The notes under the pieces are model-generated. The model was not told the DNA's origin and searched no databases. It saw only the letters and a program-made list of their open reading frames with translations. The position numbers were made by a program, and so were the translations under genes. Positions 5,877 through 8,421 of a DNA stretch of 8,421 bases are shown here, in pieces. The stretch covers positions 1-8,421 of the forward strand of contig PXSV01000177.1 of the NCBI GenBank assembly GCA_003022685.1, read 5' to 3'. The DNA is from Halobacteriales archaeon SW_9_67_24 (GTDB taxonomy: Archaea; Halobacteriota; Halobacteria; Halobacteriales; Halococcaceae). The number at the start of each line of letters is the position of its first letter. The stretch's first letter is position 1.

Positions 5877-6956
5877 CTACCACGACCCCGCCACATCGCG
5901 GTACGTCCCGTAACACCGATCGAGAACGTCGAGCGACACGCTCTCGTCCTTCGTGTGGGCCTCGCCCTGCTCGGCGGGCCCACAGATCACGCAAGTCACG
6001 CCCGCCTCGGCGAGCCACCCTGCGTCGGTCGCGTGGGGTTTCGTGACGAGTTCGGGATCGCCCTCCTGCGCCTCGGTCGCAGCCGTTCGCACCGCCTCGG
6101 CGAACGCCTCGTCGTCACACGCCATCGGCGGGAGGTCCTGGTCGACCGTCCACTCGACGCGCTCCGGATCCTCGACGGCCGCCAGCGGAGCGCGATCGCC
6201 CGGCACCGTGCGCTCGTCCACAGTGATCGAACAGGATTCGGGGATCACGTTCCACGCCGAGCCGCCCTCGATCTCGGTCACGACCACGCTCCCCTGCACC
6301 CGCTCGCCGAACACTTCGGTCGCCGGTGCGTCGATCCCGCGAACCGTCTCGACCGCCTCGCATGCGGTGTAGACGGCGTTCTCGCCGGCCGCGGGTTCGC
6401 TCGCGTGGGCCGCCGTCCCGCGGGCGGTGATGGTGCTCGCCCGCCGGCCCTTGTGCGCCACCGCGACGTCGGTCGTTCCAGGAGCGGAGTAGCCCGTCGT
6501 GCCCTCGCCGACGATCGCGCAGTCGGGCGCAAACCCCTGATCGATGGCGTGGCGTGCGCCCTCGCCGCCGATCTCCTCGCCGACGAAACTCGCAAAGACG
6601 AGTTCTGCCGACGGCTCCGCATCACGAAACGCACACATCGCGGCCGCGACCGCGCCCTTCATATCCGCCGCGCCGCGGCCGTAGAGCCGGCCGCCGCGTT
6701 CCGTGAGGACGTACTCGCCGTCCGTCATCTGGGAATCGTCGGGCGGCACGACATCGTGGTGGCCGACGAGCGCGAGCGACTCGTTCGCGTCGGCGTCCGT
6801 GTTTTGATATGCGGTGACGTTGTCGACCCCGTCGCGGGTCACGTCGGCGTCGGTCTCCTCGCGGAGCCAGGCCTCGATCAGATCGCCCGCGTCGGTCTCG
6901 TCCTCGTGGCTCGGGATCGCGACGAGATCGCCGGCGAGATCCGTGACGGCACTCAT
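5877..6956 (-). CDS. M20-family (ArgE/DapE-like) metallohydrolase
   Basis: This 359-residue cytosolic di-zinc hydrolase cleaves an N-acyl or peptide amide bond. The M20 pattern is complete: GHHDVVPP (65-72; ligand H66, D68), GRGAADMKG with bridging D98, GEEIGGEG with catalytic E127 and ligand E128, VGEG with ligand E151, and GEAHTKDESV with ligand H334. H184 in the lid domain (GTAAHASEP) is the conserved partner-subunit histidine, so a dimer is expected. It resembles succinyl-diaminopimelate desuccinylase and acetylornithine deacetylase. No lysine or arginine genes lie nearby, so neither symbol is assigned; a dipeptidase or aminoacylase role is also open. ATG 6956 is the only good start and has the TATA-like CTTATCAC about 27 bp upstream. 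The gene diverges from the PIN-ATPase gene across 83 bp. Confidence 0.93.
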   Translation of the reverse strand: MSAVTDLAGDLVAIPSHEDETDAGDLIEAWLREETDADVTRDGVDNVTAYQNTDADANESLALVGHHDVVPPDDSQMTDGEYVLTERGGRLYGRGAADMKGAVAAAMCAFRDAEPSAELVFASFVGEEIGGEGARHAIDQGFAPDCAIVGEGTTGYSAPGTTDVAVAHKGRRASTITARGTAAHASEPAAGENAVYTACEAVETVRGIDAPATEVFGERVQGSVVVTEIEGGSAWNVIPESCSITVDERTVPGDRAPLAAVEDPERVEWTVDQDLPPMACDDEAFAEAVRTAATEAQEGDPELVTKPHATDAGWLAEAGVTCVICGPAEQGEAHTKDESVSLDVLDRCYGTYRDVAGSW

Positions 6957-6978
6957 GGCACCACGGTCGGCGAGAAGC

Positions 6979-6986
6979 GTGATAAG
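6979..6986 (-). promoter_or_regulatory. TATA-like element of the M20 gene
   Basis: Minus-strand CTTATCAC is centred about 27 bp upstream of ATG 6956. This predicts a leaderless mRNA and supports the chosen start. Confidence 0.45.
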
Positions 6987-7010
6987 CCCTTCCGAGCGCG
7001 CTTGAACACC

Positions 7011-7018
7011 CTTTTGAT
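7011..7018 (+). promoter_or_regulatory. TATA-like element of the PIN-ATPase gene
   Basis: CTTTTGAT is centred about 26 bp upstream of ATG 7040, so a leaderless transcript is expected. It lies back to back with the M20 promoter in the same 83-bp spacer, about 30 bp away. Confidence 0.5.
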
Positions 7019-7039
7019 CCTGCCGACCGAACCGTCGGC

Positions 7040-8421
7040 ATGACTGTCGTACCGGACACGAGCGCTGTTATCGACGGGCGCGTGTCCGAGCGAGTCGAGA
7101 GCGGTTCGTACGAAGGGGCGGCTATCGCGGTCCCCGAGGCGGTCGTCGCGGAGCTCGAATCACAAGCCAACGACGGCCGCGAGTCGGGCTGGGACGGACT
7201 CGAAGAACTCCAGCGCCTCGCCGAACTCGCCGACGAAGGGGCAGTCGAGGTGGAGTACGTCGGTCGACGCCCGGGCGACGGCGAGCGCCACGCCGCCGAG
7301 GAGGGGGCGGTCGACGCGCTGATCCGTGACCTGGCTGCGAAGGAGCGGGCCACGCTACTCACGAGCGACAAGGTCCAGAGCGAGGTCGCCCAAGCGAAAG
7401 GTCTCGACGTCGAGTACGTCGATCCCGAGATCCGCGGGGACGCGCCCGAGCGCCTCGCGATCGAGGACTTCTTCGACGGGGAGACGATGAGCGTCCACCT
7501 CAAGACCGGCGTCGCGCCGATGGCCAAACGCGGTGCGGTCGGCGAGATGCGCTTCGAGACGATCGGCGACGAGGCGCTCACCGAGGACGACCTCCACGAG
7601 TGGATCGGGGAGATCGAGACCGCCACACGGGCGTCGAGCGACGGGTTCACCGAACTCGACAGGAATGGAATGACGATCGTCCAGTTCGGGGAGTATCGGA
7701 TCGCGCTCGCCCAGCCCCCCTTCGCCGACGGCCTGGAGATCACCGCCGTCCGGCCGATCGTCGAGACCGAACTCGACGACTACGACTACGCCGACGACCT
7801 CCGCGACCGGCTGCTCGACCACCAGCGCGGCGTCCTGATCGCGGGCGCGCCAGGCGCGGGGAAGTCGACGCTCGCTGGCGCGGTCGCCGGTTTCCTCGCC
7901 GACTCGGCGTTCTCGGTCAAGACGATGGAGAAACCCCGCGACCTCCAGGTCGGCCCGGAGATCACTCAGTACACCGAACTCGACGGCCGGATGGAGAACG
8001 CCGCGGACTCGCTGCTGATGGTGCGGCCCGACTACACAGTTTACGACGAGGTGCGCAAGACCGAGGACTTCTCGGTCTTCGCCGATATGCGCCTCGCCGG
8101 CGTCGGGATGATCGGTGTGGTCCACGCCACCCGGGCGATCGACGCGCTCGGGCGGCTGGTGGGCCGGGTCGAACTCGGGATGATTCCCCAGGTCGTCGAT
8201 ACCGTGGTGTACGTCGAGGCGGGCGAGATCGAGACGGTCTACGACGTCCGGACCGAGGTCAAGGTGCCCAAGGGTCTGACCGAGGAGGACCTCGCGCGAC
8301 CGGTGATCCAGGTTCGGAACTTCGAGACTCAGCGACCGGAGTACGAGATATACAGTTTCAACCGTCAGGTCGTCACGGTCCCGGTCGGCGACGCCGACGA
8401 CGAGGACAGCGGCGTGGACCG
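7040..8421 (+). CDS. PIN-domain/VirB11-like ATPase, PINA-type (3' end cut by window)
   Basis: The frame is open from ATG 7040 to the window edge, giving 460 residues with the C-terminus missing. An N-terminal PIN domain (about 1-130) keeps the acidic nuclease residues D6 (VPDTSAVIDG), E38, D92 and D110 (LLTSDK). After a linker comes a PilT/VirB11-type ATPase core (about 205-400): Walker A GAPGAGKST (269-277), Walker B-like YDEVR (335-339), and a GVVHATRA histidine box (359-366). Archaeal relatives usually end in a KH domain, expected beyond the window. This is the architecture of archaeal PINA, a hexameric ATPase linked to Holliday-junction branch migration with Hjc and Hel308 in Sulfolobus; that role is carried over by homology. 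It has no membrane segment and no pilus genes around it, so a pilus motor is unlikely. ATG 7040 fits the TATA spacing and starts the PIN strand at once. Confidence 0.92.
   Translation, partial: MTVVPDTSAVIDGRVSERVESGSYEGAAIAVPEAVVAELESQANDGRESGWDGLEELQRLAELADEGAVEVEYVGRRPGDGERHAAEEGAVDALIRDLAAKERATLLTSDKVQSEVAQAKGLDVEYVDPEIRGDAPERLAIEDFFDGETMSVHLKTGVAPMAKRGAVGEMRFETIGDEALTEDDLHEWIGEIETATRASSDGFTELDRNGMTIVQFGEYRIALAQPPFADGLEITAVRPIVETELDDYDYADDLRDRLLDHQRGVLIAGAPGAGKSTLAGAVAGFLADSAFSVKTMEKPRDLQVGPEITQYTELDGRMENAADSLLMVRPDYTVYDEVRKTEDFSVFADMRLAGVGMIGVVHATRAIDALGRLVGRVELGMIPQVVDTVVYVEAGEIETVYDVRTEVKVPKGLTEEDLARPVIQVRNFETQRPEYEIYSFNRQVVTVPVGDADDEDSGVD

Noticed and set aside
5955..7043. Plus-strand open frame opposite the M20 gene
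   Set aside because: It is Arg-rich and motif-free, and lies antisense to all the M20 metal-ligand motifs.
7355..8125. Minus-strand frame opposite the PIN-ATPase gene
   Set aside because: It is a shadow of the plus-strand gene, which carries Walker A, Walker B and PIN motifs across the same bases.
7040..8421. Archaellum or type IV pilus secretion ATPase
   Set aside because: An N-terminal PIN nuclease-like domain is not found in pilus motors and no pilin or membrane platform gene is adjacent.
1..8421. tRNA, rRNA, insertion sequences, integrases or riboswitches
   Set aside because: No cloverleaf-like sequence, terminal inverted repeat pair, transposase motif or known riboswitch core was seen; nearly all bases are accounted for by protein genes.

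Overview
The window looks like chromosomal DNA of a halophilic archaeon (class Halobacteria). Every gene is GC-rich with G or C at most third positions, the proteins are strongly acidic (Asp/Glu-rich, few Lys), and several promoters fit the archaeal pattern of a TATA element about 26-30 bp upstream of a leaderless start. The CRISPR repeats at the left edge (GTTTCAGACG...GTGGGGTTGAAG) resemble type I-B haloarchaeal repeats. The genus cannot be fixed from the sequence alone.

Layout, left to right. Positions 1-105 hold the end of a CRISPR array: the tail of one spacer, a repeat, a 38-nt spacer and a degenerate last repeat. That last repeat runs into the 3' end of a minus-strand FAD-dependent amine-oxidase-like flavoprotein (79-1407) and encodes its final eight residues and stop codon. 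A 180-bp divergent promoter region follows, then a plus-strand UvrD/Rep-type (SF1A) helicase (1588-3417). Its stop codon overlaps the stop of a convergent minus-strand two-helix membrane protein (3414-3656). Upstream of that on the minus strand lie a CPxC/CxxC zinc-ribbon protein (3721-3906) and an M32 metallocarboxypeptidase (3990-5480). A small plus-strand two-helix membrane protein (5593-5820) diverges from the carboxypeptidase and converges on a minus-strand M20-family metallohydrolase (5877-6956). Finally an 83-bp divergent promoter region leads into a plus-strand PIN-domain plus VirB11-like ATPase (7040 onward, cut by the window end) that resembles archaeal PINA.

Functionally the window mixes unrelated housekeeping roles. 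Two genes point to DNA transactions (the SF1 helicase and the PIN-ATPase, whose archaeal relatives act in Holliday-junction processing). Two are zinc-type peptidases or amidohydrolases (M32, M20). One is a flavin oxidoreductase, and three are small haloarchaeal proteins. Most genes appear to have their own promoter, so I see no large operon. There are no cas genes and no transposase, integrase or toxin-antitoxin pair. The feature most worth a second look is the junction where the CRISPR array's last repeat doubles as the end of a protein-coding gene. No gap between genes exceeds 300 bases.
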